From an uncultured Desulfohalobiaceae bacterium (GTDB lineage Bacteria > Desulfobacterota > Desulfovibrionia > Desulfovibrionales > Desulfonatronovibrionaceae): 6,161 nt of DNA. The translations under genes and the position numbers were made by a program. Under the pieces are notes generated by a model. It was not told the origin of the DNA and made no database searches. It saw only the letters and a program-made list of their open reading frames with translations. This document shows, piece after piece, positions 1-6,161 of the stretch. The stretch lies in the NCBI GenBank assembly GCA_913055195.1, contig CAJXJU010000083.1, forward strand, positions 1 to 6,161, written 5' to 3'. Each line of letters opens with the position of its first letter. Position 1 is the first letter of the stretch.

Positions 1-389
1 GTGCTTTGCTCTGTAAAGGCTGGTGCAGGCCTGTGAATTGGATAGTGTTTGTCTGCTTTCACAGGCCCTTTATTATCCACCGGACGACCAACTACGTTCA
101 AAATCCTGCCCAGTGATGCCTTACCAACCGGTACCTGGATAGGTTTGCCAGTATCCCTGGCTTCCATTCCCCTAACCAGACCGTCTGTTGTATCCATAGC
201 AATACAGCGTACAACATTGTTACCCAGATGCTGAGCAACCTCTACGACCAGGTTATCTGGCTGGTCATCAATGGTTGGGTTAGTGATAAAAATTGCGTTG
301 AGAATATTGGGTAATTTTCCTTCTGGAAACTCAATGTCAACAACAGGCCCAATGACCTGAACAATTTTTCCTGTACTTTGTGCACTCAT
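1..389 (-). CDS. atpD: ATP synthase F1 subunit beta, N-terminal part (cut by the window edge)
   Basis: Beta carries the catalytic nucleotide sites of F1, on the cytoplasmic face of the membrane. The ATG at 387-389 opens a frame of 129 codons that reaches base 1 without a stop. The translation begins [20 protein letters not shown], the usual start of the beta N-terminal beta-barrel. [16 protein letters not shown] (about residues 69-84) and [20 protein letters not shown] (about 93-112) are both strongly conserved in the family. The Walker A motif, expected near residue 150, lies outside the window, so the catalytic domain cannot be checked. An AGGGGG ribosome binding site (399-404) sits 9 nt before the ATG, and the gap to the atpG stop is 16 bp, consistent with the same transcript. 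Nothing suggests a pseudogene; the gene is simply incomplete here. Family assignment is very secure. Confidence 0.97.
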   Translation of the reverse strand, partial: MSAQSTGKIVQVIGPVVDIEFPEGKLPNILNAIFITNPTIDDQPDNLVVEVAQHLGNNVVRCIAMDTTDGLVRGMEARDTGKPIQVPVGKASLGRILNVVGRPVDNKGPVKADKHYPIHRPAPAFTEQS

Positions 390-405
390 TTATTTTTGCC
401 CCCTA

Positions 406-1281
406 TTATCCTTGTTTTAGCGCCTCAGCGCCACCAACTATATCCATTAGCTCTGATGTAATGCTCGCCTGTCTGGCTTTATTATAGACCAAAGTCAAAT
501 CATGGACTAATTCATCGCAGTTCTTGGTGGCATTATCCATAGCTGTCATACGTGCTGCGTGTTCACTGGCTGAAGTATCTAACACACCGCGATAGACCTG
601 TACCTTGACATATCTTGGTAAAAGCTCAGCCAGAAGACCCTCCACTGACGGCTCAAAAATGTACTCGCTTACCGGCCCTTCCTGGACACTCTCAGTGGCG
701 GATTCAACAGGAAGAATCTGGGCAACCCTGGCTTCCTGTTTGATTACAGTCACAAATTGTCCGTAAACTATCTGAACTTCATCCAGCTCGGCTGCGATGA
801 ATTTATCTATTATTATATTACCAATGTCATTGGCTAATTGAAAGTCAAAATTATTCATTACATCCGCTCTGGCCTCTATAATTTCAAAGCCGCTTTTGCG
901 GATGTAGTCCCGACCTTTCTTCCCTATACAGATAAATTTAACTGTTTTACCCTCAGCCTGTTTCTGACGGGCCAGTTTCTCGGCCTTCACACACAAATTG
1001 ACGTTGAAACTTCCGCACAACCCCTTATCAGAAGTAACCAGAATAATGCCCACATTGGTTACAGCATCTCTCTTCTCCAATAAGGGATGCACGCTGGCAT
1101 CAGCCCTGGATGACAGGTCAGCTATTATTTCAAAATATTTATCAGCATAGGGACGAAAGCGTTCGATGCGCAGTTGCGCATTGCGCAATTTTGCCGAGGC
1201 CACCATATTCATGGCCTTGGTAATCTGCTTGGTCTTTTTGACCGCACCGATTTTTCGCTGAATGTCCCGTAATGAAGCCAT
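406..1281 (-). CDS. atpG: ATP synthase F1 subunit gamma
   Basis: Gamma is the central rotor shaft of F1 and couples c-ring rotation to conformational change in alpha3beta3. The 291-residue product has the normal family length. It starts MASLRDIQRKIGAVKKTKQI, the N-terminal coiled-coil helix inside the hexamer, followed by TKAMNMVASAKLRNAQ. The conserved segment SDKGLCGSFN lies at about residues 84-93, in the Rossmann-like middle domain. The C-terminal shaft helix contains AARMTAMDNATKN and ends with the family signature ITSELMDIVGGAEAL at about 274-288. The ATG at 1279-1281 is preceded by a purine-rich GGGAGAG site (1286-1292) that begins immediately after the atpA stop. The intergenic gap is only 11 bp, so co-translation with atpA is likely. 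No chloroplast-type redox insertion is apparent. The gene appears intact. Confidence 0.98.
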   Translation of the reverse strand: MASLRDIQRKIGAVKKTKQITKAMNMVASAKLRNAQLRIERFRPYADKYFEIIADLSSRADASVHPLLEKRDAVTNVGIILVTSDKGLCGSFNVNLCVKAEKLARQKQAEGKTVKFICIGKKGRDYIRKSGFEIIEARADVMNNFDFQLANDIGNIIIDKFIAAELDEVQIVYGQFVTVIKQEARVAQILPVESATESVQEGPVSEYIFEPSVEGLLAELLPRYVKVQVYRGVLDTSASEHAARMTAMDNATKNCDELVHDLTLVYNKARQASITSELMDIVGGAEALKQG

Positions 1282-1292
1282 TTATCTCTCCC

Positions 1293-2807
1293 TTATGCCT
1301 TAAAAGTCTTCTTGAATTCATCAATAGCAGCGGAGATCTTTTTATCCAACTCTGCGCTTAAATCTCCGGTTTCTTTTATTTCATTCAGAATATCAGCTTT
1401 CTGGTTGCGCATAAATTCCAGAAGTCCATCTTCAAACTTGCGAACGGCTTCAACAGGAAGGTCATCCATATAGCCTCTGGTTCCTGCATACAAAGAGATT
1501 ACCTGCTCTTCCACGGGCATTGGCTGATATTGTGGCTGCTTCAAAAGCTCAACCAGACGTTCACCACGAACAAGCTTTTGCTGAGTTGCCTTATCCAGGT
1601 CAGAGCCAAACTGTGCAAAAGCTGCCAGTTCTCTATATTGAGCAAGATCAAGACGGAGAGTACCAGCAACCTTTTTCATGGCCTTGATCTGAGCAGCACC
1701 ACCAACCCTGGATACTGACAAACCAACATTAATGGCAGGACGAATACCAGCATAAAACAGGTTAGGCTCAAGATAAACCTGTCCGTCGGTAATAGAAATT
1801 ACGTTGGTTGGAATGTAAGCAGAAACGTCACCAGCCTGAGTCTCAATGATAGGCAGGGCTGTAAGTGACCCTGCTCCAAGATCATCACTCAGCTTGGCTG
1901 CACGTTCCAGGAGCCTTGAGTGGAGATAAAATACGTCGCCAGGGAAAGCCTCACGTCCCGGAGGACGACGCAAAAGAAGGGACATCTGCCTGTATGCTAC
2001 AGCCTGTTTGGACAAATCATCATAGATAATCAGGGCATGCTTGCCATTATCCCTGTAATATTCAGCCATGGTACAACCTGTGTATGCAGCAATAAACTGC
2101 AATGGTGCTGGCTCGGATGCTGTAGCTGAAATTACTGTAGTGTAGTCCATGGCACCATATTTACGCAGGGTATCAACAACCTGAGCAACTGTTGATTTCT
2201 TCTGACCGATGGCCACATAAAAGCAATGAATATCAGAATCTTTCTGAGCAAGAATTGCATCAATGCAAATGGCGGTTTTACCTACCTGACGGTCACCAAT
2301 GATCAGCTCACGTTGACCCCGGCCAATAGGTGTCATGGCGTCAACAGCCTTAAGGCCAGTGTACATTGGTTCATGAACTGACTTACGGGCAACAATACCA
2401 GGAGCTTTGATCTCAACCAGTCTGAATTCAGAAGCCTGAATCGGCCCCTGTCCATCCAGAGGATTACCCAGAGGATCAATAACCCTGCCTCTTACAGCCT
2501 CTCCAACTGGTACCTGAACGATTTTGCCGGTACGCTTGACAACATCGCCTTCCTTGATCTCTGTGTCTTCACCAAGCAAGGCTACACCAACACTATCCTC
2601 TTCCAGGTTGAGAACCATGCCCATTACTCCGCCAGGAAACTCTAAAAGCTCCATGGCCATGGCGTTTTCAACACCATAAACACGGGCAATCCCGTCACCT
2701 ACAGACAGAACTACTCCGGTTTCACTCATTTCAACCCGTTTTTCGTAGCTCTTGATCTGCTCCTCAATGATCTGGCTGATTTCTTCTGCTTTTATTTGCA
2801 TAGCCAC
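1293..2807 (-). CDS. atpA: ATP synthase F1 subunit alpha
   Basis: Alpha alternates with beta in the F1 hexamer; its own nucleotide sites are non-catalytic. The 504-residue product is of standard length. The N-terminal region [12 protein letters not shown] contacts the delta/peripheral stalk. GDRQVGKT (171-178) is the Walker A P-loop, ALIIYDD (258-264) the Walker B strand, and [20 protein letters not shown] (279-298) a conserved core block. [13 protein letters not shown] (361-373) contains Arg367, the expected arginine finger. I take GTG at 2805-2807 as the start because AGAGGGG (2814-2820) sits 6 nt upstream. The alternative ATG at 2799-2801 (two codons later, giving MQIKAEEIS, common in homologues) would have a 12-nt spacer. 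With the GTG start the gene shares one base with the atpH TAG stop, implying translational coupling. All key residues are present. Confidence 0.98.
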   Translation of the reverse strand: MAMQIKAEEISQIIEEQIKSYEKRVEMSETGVVLSVGDGIARVYGVENAMAMELLEFPGGVMGMVLNLEEDSVGVALLGEDTEIKEGDVVKRTGKIVQVPVGEAVRGRVIDPLGNPLDGQGPIQASEFRLVEIKAPGIVARKSVHEPMYTGLKAVDAMTPIGRGQRELIIGDRQVGKTAICIDAILAQKDSDIHCFYVAIGQKKSTVAQVVDTLRKYGAMDYTTVISATASEPAPLQFIAAYTGCTMAEYYRDNGKHALIIYDDLSKQAVAYRQMSLLLRRPPGREAFPGDVFYLHSRLLERAAKLSDDLGAGSLTALPIIETQAGDVSAYIPTNVISITDGQVYLEPNLFYAGIRPAINVGLSVSRVGGAAQIKAMKKVAGTLRLDLAQYRELAAFAQFGSDLDKATQQKLVRGERLVELLKQPQYQPMPVEEQVISLYAGTRGYMDDLPVEAVRKFEDGLLEFMRNQKADILNEIKETGDLSAELDKKISAAIDEFKKTFKA

Positions 2808-3358
2808 TACTCACCCCTCTTGATGTTTTCTTTCAAAATTTCGATTTGCGCCCTTATACTGGCATCTAAAACTTTATCCCCCACCTTCAGCACAAGTCCG
2901 CCCAAGATTTCCGGATCTACACTATAATCCAGGATAATCTTGCGACCGGACTGCTTTTGCAATTTTTCTACAACTTCTTGCTTTAGATCATCTGCCAGAT
3001 CAATGGCTGTAACCATCTCTCCCCGGACTATTCCCTGAGCCATATCCAGGAGCTGATTAAAATAAACCTGTATGTCTGGCAGAAAAGCCAGCCTGTTCTT
3101 GTCGGCCAGCAAGAAGCAAAAATTCTTTACCATGGGCACAGGCTTTACTCTGTCCATAATTTTGGACAGAACAGCCTTTTTTTCCTCCACACTAAACACC
3201 GGGTTGCGGAAAACCTTTAACAGCTCTGGCGCACCTTCCAGGACATCGACAAGCTCAGCAAGGCCTTTCCCGTAAGCTGCAAGCTCTTCTTTACCTTGCG
3301 ACTCGCCGATGGCAAAGAGAGCGCGCGCATATCTTCTGGCTACTATGTTACCTGTCAA
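2807..3358 (-). CDS. atpH: ATP synthase F1 subunit delta (OSCP-type)
   Basis: Delta caps the alpha3beta3 head and joins it to the b/b' peripheral stalk. The 183-residue product matches the family length. The N-terminal helical domain carries the typical [14 protein letters not shown] (about 5-18), and the C-terminal domain ends with the signature [20 protein letters not shown] (151-170). The start is TTG at 3356-3358. There is no ATG or GTG in frame nearby, upstream to the in-frame TAA at 3386-3388 or downstream before the conserved RRYARAL, and an AAGGGTGG site (3366-3373) lies at suitable spacing. TTG overlaps the atpF TGA stop as TTGA (3355-3358), so ribosomes finishing atpF can reinitiate directly. 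The 3' end overlaps the atpA GTG by one base. The gene looks complete; identity is secure. Confidence 0.96.
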   Translation of the reverse strand: MTGNIVARRYARALFAIGESQGKEELAAYGKGLAELVDVLEGAPELLKVFRNPVFSVEEKKAVLSKIMDRVKPVPMVKNFCFLLADKNRLAFLPDIQVYFNQLLDMAQGIVRGEMVTAIDLADDLKQEVVEKLQKQSGRKIILDYSVDPEILGGLVLKVGDKVLDASIRAQIEILKENIKRGE

Positions 3359-3927
3359 TTTAGCACCACCCTTGTTAAATAATCGTTAATTAATGCCTTA
3401 TGACCTTCCTCAGTCAACCTTTCACGAACAATATTTTCTGCAGCTTCGGCAATTTTGTCAGCAAGCTCAGCTTTAACAGCCTCATAAGCCAATTTGGCTT
3501 CCTGTTCAGCTGACAACCTTGCCTGAGCTTTGATCTGCTCTGCAGTTTGCCTGGCCTTTTCAATAATTTGCGCCTTAAGAGCCTCGCCCTGCTCCCTGGC
3601 TGCTGCCAGAATTTCCTCTCGCTCCTGCTCCAGATTGGCTATCCTGCGCTCCACTTCCTTCAACTTCTTCTCCGCTTCATCACGACGAGCATCAAGATCT
3701 TTGAGTTCCGTCTCGATCTGATAAGTTCGACTGGAGAAGAACTCAGCAAGCCTCTTACCCACAAGCTTGTAGAGAATCCCGGCCACAATGACAAAATTGA
3801 TCACCCGATACAGGAAATTCATCCACTTCGAGGACTCTCCTCCGCCACCATGCTCGGAAGCCACCGCTATCCCAGCCACGAGCAAGAGCATAGCCACGGC
3901 CATGCTTATCCTGAGTATTTTTCTCAA
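3355..3927 (-). CDS. atpF: ATP synthase Fo subunit b (peripheral stalk), with signal-like N-terminus
   Basis: Subunit b is a membrane-anchored coiled coil that forms half of the stator holding F1 against rotation. I place the start at TTG 3925-3927, giving 190 residues, because AAGGAGGG (3935-3942) lies exactly 7 nt upstream. The open frame continues upstream to 4050, but that part overlaps atpF' and lacks family character. Two hydrophobic stretches are visible. The first is about residues 5-23, with basic MRKILR before it and AVA-S at 21-24, resembling a signal peptidase site. The second is about 36-54 (MNFLYRVINFVIVAGILYKL), the usual b anchor. A glycine-rich linker SEHGGGGESS separates them. 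From about 65 onward it is a highly charged, Glu/Lys/Ala-rich helix. It lies 28 bp after atpF' and overlaps atpH by 4 bp. Whether the first segment is cleaved cannot be told from sequence. Confidence 0.93.
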   Translation of the reverse strand: MRKILRISMAVAMLLLVAGIAVASEHGGGGESSKWMNFLYRVINFVIVAGILYKLVGKRLAEFFSSRTYQIETELKDLDARRDEAEKKLKEVERRIANLEQEREEILAAAREQGEALKAQIIEKARQTAEQIKAQARLSAEQEAKLAYEAVKAELADKIAEAAENIVRERLTEEGHKALINDYLTRVVLN

Positions 3928-3955
3928 AACACTGCCCTCCTTTTCAGAATTTATT

Positions 3956-4378
3956 TTAGGCCTGCCCCAAAATCTTTTCAGCGGCCATTTGGGCAAATTT
4001 TTCAACTTGAGCTTTAAGGGCTGCGATGGCTGATTTCTTTTCAGAAGCAATCTTTTCCCTGGCGGCCTTCAGGATTGAACCAGCCTCAGATGAAGCAGCC
4101 TCAACGAGTTTTTTCTCTTCAGCGTACCCTTCTTCCTTCATGTTCATGCGCAGATCCTGAGCCTCTCGCCGGGCTTTGTCTAACTCTTGCTCATACGCGG
4201 TCATCTTCTCTGACGCCTGAGCAGTAAATCGCTCAATTTCATCCAGCCTCCCGGCCATAATCTCTGCCCGCTTTTTAATGATCCCCCTGATTGGGCGATA
4301 CAAAATAAGGTTTAAAACAAGCAAAACAATCAAAAAATTAACCAATTGAATAAAAAAAGTAATGTTAAGTTCAATCAT
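3956..4378 (-). CDS. atpF': ATP synthase Fo subunit b' (second peripheral stalk subunit)
   Basis: This is the partner of AtpF in a heterodimeric b/b' stator. It has 140 residues. The N-terminus MIELNITFFIQLVNFLIVLL continues through residue 28 as a single membrane anchor, followed by YRPIRGIIKKRAEIM at the membrane-cytoplasm junction, a pattern typical of b/b' subunits (short N-terminus, TM, then Pro-Ile and basic residues). Residues 45-135 are an almost uninterrupted charged, Ala-rich coiled coil. The ATG at 4376-4378 has GAGGGGG (4383-4389) 4 nt upstream. It is the first gene of the ATP synthase cluster in this window. It is shorter than AtpF and lacks the extra N-terminal hydrophobic segment. 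The b' label rests on gene order (two tandem b-like genes) and length; by sequence alone it could equally be called a second b subunit. Confidence 0.92.
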   Translation of the reverse strand: MIELNITFFIQLVNFLIVLLVLNLILYRPIRGIIKKRAEIMAGRLDEIERFTAQASEKMTAYEQELDKARREAQDLRMNMKEEGYAEEKKLVEAASSEAGSILKAAREKIASEKKSAIAALKAQVEKFAQMAAEKILGQA

Positions 4379-4549
4379 AATGCCCCCTCAGAGTATGTGA
4401 ATTTTTGTTCAAAGTCATTGCGCCTTTAGCTAATTTCAAGATTTGTGTCAAAACATTTTTCATAAATTTTAGGTGCAAAATTCCCCCAAAACCATTGCCA
4501 GACAAGAATTGTTAACCATTTCACAATTTTTTTTACTAGTTTTTTTACA
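4379..4549. other. Intergenic region between the bactofilin and ATP synthase genes
   Basis: This is 171 bp of AT-rich sequence without a credible gene. It contains a perfect TTGACA on the minus strand (candidate promoter annotated separately), a 7-bp direct repeat (AACCATT on the plus strand at 4490-4496 and 4514-4520), and two T runs on the plus strand near 4527-4547. On the minus strand, which is the coding strand here, I find no GC-rich hairpin followed by a T run after the bactofilin stop. Read-through from rodA-bactofilin into the ATP synthase genes is therefore possible. Confidence 0.7.
4423..4451 (-). promoter_or_regulatory. Candidate sigma-70 promoter for the ATP synthase operon
   Basis: The minus strand has a perfect -35 TTGACA (4446-4451), a 17-nt spacer and a poor -10, TAAAGG (4423-4428), which matches TATAAT at only three positions. 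Its distance to the atpF' ATG is about 45 nt, which suits a leader carrying the GAGGGGG ribosome binding site. Position and the -35 box support it; the weak -10 keeps confidence low. Confidence 0.35.
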
Positions 4550-4918
4550 CTAATCTTGAAGTTCACTTTCGTGCTCATCGACCGTTTCGTACTCATCGAC
4601 CATGTTGACCTGTCCCTGTATAATCGCTCCTTCCTCCACCATCAACGAAGGAGTTATGAGCGTTCCGAAAAATCTTGCTTCTTTGTACATGACCATTTTT
4701 GTCTTGGCCATCACATCGCCGTCAACCCGTCCGCTGATAATTATCTGATCCACATTAACCTTGCCTTTGACGTGAGCTCCTTTGCCTACGACCAATGTCC
4801 CCCCGGATTCAATATCTCCACGAAACTCACCATCTATACGCACAGTGCCCTCGAAAGCCAATTTGCCTTCGTAAAAAGTTCCCGCTCCTAAAAAAGCATT
4901 TATCTCATCCTTAGCCAT
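4550..4918 (-). CDS. Bactofilin family (polymer-forming cytoskeletal) protein
   Basis: Bactofilins assemble without nucleotide into filaments that scaffold cell-wall enzymes and shape determinants, usually at the inner membrane. The 122-residue product starts MAKDEINAFLGAGTFYEGKL, close to the family's usual opening. Residues about 15-108 show the repeating pattern of small hydrophobics and Gly of a right-handed beta-helix (EGTVRIDGEFRGDI, ISGRVDGDVMAKTKMVMYKE, EEGAIIQGQV). The short tail 108-122 is very acidic. No transmembrane segment is seen. I choose ATG 4916-4918 because AAGGAG (4924-4929) lies 5 nt before it; a GTG two codons upstream would sit only 1 nt from the end of that site. It begins 18 bp after the rodA stop, so the two are probably co-transcribed, which supports a role in wall elongation (inference). 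Confidence 0.93.
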   Translation of the reverse strand: MAKDEINAFLGAGTFYEGKLAFEGTVRIDGEFRGDIESGGTLVVGKGAHVKGKVNVDQIIISGRVDGDVMAKTKMVMYKEARFFGTLITPSLMVEEGAIIQGQVNMVDEYETVDEHESELQD

Positions 4919-4936
4919 ACACACTCCTTTTTAACT

Positions 4937-6046
4937 TCACCCTATTTTAAACATAAACTTGCGCATGGACACATTCATGACCAGACCAATCAAACAAAAA
5001 TTAACCAATGAAGCGCTACCTCCATAACTTATAAAAGGCAAGGGGATGCCAACAACAGGCATGAGGCCAAGCACCATGCCCATATTGATCAAAATCTGCC
5101 AAAAAAAATAAAAAAATACTCCAATTGCCAGATAAGTCCCAAACTTATCCTTTGCTTCCTGAGAGACTAAAAAAACCTGATACAAAAAAAAACAAAAAAG
5201 AATGAGCAAAATCACAGAGCCAACAAACCCCCATTCTTCGCCAAACACGGCAAAGGCAAAGTCCGTATGCTTTTCCGGTAAAAAACGCAGTTGACTCTGT
5301 GTGCCTTCTAAAAAACCCTTACCCCAAAATCTTCCTGAGCCAATGGCAATCTGAGATTGGATAATGTGATATCCAGAACCTAAGGGATCCCGCTCAGGGT
5401 TTAAAAAGGTCAGGATGCGCTCCTTTTGATAGTCATGTAAAAAATTCCAGCTCAAAGGCAGCAACAAGGGAAAACTGAACAACAATGTCTTAAAAACTCT
5501 CTTTTTTACCCCCTTGTATAAAATCATTCCTCCTAAAATCAAAATCAGGATCAGGCCCGAACCAAGGTCAGGTTGTTTGATTATCAGTATTGCCGGCAGC
5601 AAAGCCACGCTCATAACCTTGACCAGGTCTCTCCACCCGAGCACATCGTCTGTTTTCGTCAACACACTGGCCCCCAGAATAAGCACGCTGACTTTGGCCA
5701 TTTCGCTGGGCTGAAAATTAAAAAAACCAAAACCCAGCCACCTTTTTGCTCCACAAATAGTTTTACCCCAGATGGGCACGCACAGAAGAAAAATAATAGT
5801 CAGGACATAAAAATACCACGATAATGGCTTTAGATGCCTGTAATCAAAAAGCATTACCAGGAGCATAAGCAGAAATCCTGCTCCCCCCCAGACCATTTGC
5901 TTCATGTAAAAAGGGGTCAGAGCAAGACCTCCTTCTACTCTCAGGGCACTGGCTGAAAAGAGGTTGAGCACTCCAGCCCAAAACAATATCAGGACCAGCC
6001 CCAATAAAGCCCAGTTTATATGCTGCAATAAACGACGATCAAACAT
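4937..6046 (-). CDS. rodA: RodA, SEDS-family peptidoglycan glycosyltransferase
   Basis: RodA polymerises lipid II into glycan strands during lateral wall growth, acting in the inner membrane with class B PBP2. The 369-residue product is mostly hydrophobic with about ten membrane segments. Family blocks are present: GAKRWLGFGFFNFQPSEMAK (99-118), KQPDLGSGLILI (157-168), FLEGTQSQLRFLPEKHTDFA (245-264), and GLMPVVGIPLPFISYGGSAS (327-346). Asp262 in HTDF corresponds to the catalytic aspartate shown to be essential in other RodA proteins. I take ATG 6044-6046 (MFDRRLLQHINW) as the start; the frame stays open to a TTG at 6095-6097, but the added 17 residues (starting GENIEHFFQ) look unlike the family. 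The ribosome binding site GTTGAG is weak. The mrdA/PBP2 gene often found upstream is not identifiable within the window. RodA is preferred over FtsW from the motifs and the neighbouring bactofilin. Confidence 0.95.
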   Translation of the reverse strand: MFDRRLLQHINWALLGLVLILFWAGVLNLFSASALRVEGGLALTPFYMKQMVWGGAGFLLMLLVMLFDYRHLKPLSWYFYVLTIIFLLCVPIWGKTICGAKRWLGFGFFNFQPSEMAKVSVLILGASVLTKTDDVLGWRDLVKVMSVALLPAILIIKQPDLGSGLILILILGGMILYKGVKKRVFKTLLFSFPLLLPLSWNFLHDYQKERILTFLNPERDPLGSGYHIIQSQIAIGSGRFWGKGFLEGTQSQLRFLPEKHTDFAFAVFGEEWGFVGSVILLILFCFFLYQVFLVSQEAKDKFGTYLAIGVFFYFFWQILINMGMVLGLMPVVGIPLPFISYGGSASLVNFCLIGLVMNVSMRKFMFKIG

Positions 6047-6115
6047 TAAGTATCTCAACTTTCTGACTTGAAAAAAATGTTCAATATTTTCACCCAATTA
6101 CAGAGTCGAATTATC

Positions 6116-6144
6116 AGAATATCCAGTTTTCAGGAAACGATCAA
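6116..6144 (-). promoter_or_regulatory. Weak candidate sigma-70 promoter upstream of rodA
   Basis: On the minus strand TTGATC (6139-6144) and TATTCT (6116-6121) are separated by exactly 17 nt, each matching the consensus at four of six positions. It lies about 70 nt before the chosen rodA ATG. The segment 6047-6161 contains no gene I can assign; it may hold the last codons of an upstream gene, since the three minus-strand frames all stop within the first 30 nt. Such matches arise easily by chance in AT-rich DNA. Confidence 0.25.
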
Positions 6145-6161
6145 CATTGGCTTAAATCGCC

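Noticed and set aside
838..1083. Plus-strand open frames lying opposite atpG, atpA, atpH, atpF, the bactofilin and rodA
   Set aside because: They are antisense shadows of conserved genes, with no recognisable protein character and no supporting ribosome binding sites.
1142..1324. Minus-strand open frame overlapping the 5' end of atpG and 3' end of atpA
   Set aside because: It is out of frame within two clearly conserved genes and has no family resemblance.
3928..4050. N-terminal extension of the atpF reading frame by 41 codons
   Set aside because: Most of it overlaps atpF' in another frame, has no similarity to b subunits, and a strong AAGGAGGG site sits 7 nt before the internal TTG at 3927.
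4485..4500. Possible sigma-54 promoter on the minus strand (TGGCA followed by TTGGG)
   Set aside because: The -24 GG is present but the essential -12 GC reads GG, and ATP synthase operons are not typical sigma-54 targets.
4505..4535. Hairpin AATTGT...ACAATT followed by a T run on the plus strand, resembling a terminator
   Set aside because: The stem is nearly all A-T with one G-C pair, and no gene is transcribed on the plus strand towards it.
6047..6097. Extension of rodA to the TTG at 6095-6097
   Set aside because: The extra 17 residues are polar and unlike RodA N-termini, no ribosome binding site precedes the TTG, and the ATG at 6046 gives the normal family length.
6098..6161. Possible C-terminus of an upstream mrdA (PBP2) gene
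   Set aside because: Only a few codons are open in any minus-strand frame before a stop, and none resembles a PBP2 C-terminus well enough to call.

Overview
All genes in this window read on the minus strand. From high to low coordinate they are rodA (SEDS peptidoglycan polymerase), a bactofilin, and the F-type ATP synthase genes atpF' (b'), atpF (b), atpH (delta), atpA (alpha), atpG (gamma) and the first 129 codons of atpD (beta), which runs off the left edge. The gene content and order, moderate base composition, separate b' and b subunits, and absence of atpB/atpE suggest a sulfate-reducing deltaproteobacterium of the Desulfovibrionales type (Desulfobacterota). This assignment rests on recalled gene order and protein style, not on a search.

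Layout: bases 6047-6161 hold no gene I can assign, only a weak candidate promoter for rodA. rodA (4937-6046) and the bactofilin (4550-4918) are 18 bp apart and form a small cell-shape unit. A 171-bp AT-rich gap (4379-4549) follows; it has a candidate sigma-70 promoter and no minus-strand intrinsic terminator. The ATP synthase block (1-4378) is tightly packed: 28 bp between atpF' and atpF, a 4-bp TTGA overlap between atpF and atpH, a 1-bp overlap between atpH and atpA, 11 bp between atpA and atpG, and 16 bp between atpG and atpD. It is almost certainly one translationally coupled operon, with atpD and presumably atpC continuing outside.

The block encodes the F1 catalytic head (alpha, gamma, delta, beta) plus the b/b' peripheral stalk. 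The membrane a subunit and c ring must be encoded elsewhere, so whether the enzyme uses protons or sodium cannot be judged here. RodA polymerises glycan strands for elongation, and bactofilin is a self-assembling beta-helical scaffold often tied to localised wall growth.

I see no mobile element, CRISPR array, RNA gene or novel system. All genes look intact except the edge-truncated atpD. The points worth a second look are the signal-peptide-like N-terminus of AtpF, three consecutive non-ATG starts (TTG, TTG, GTG), the split ATP synthase locus and its bactofilin/rodA neighbourhood.
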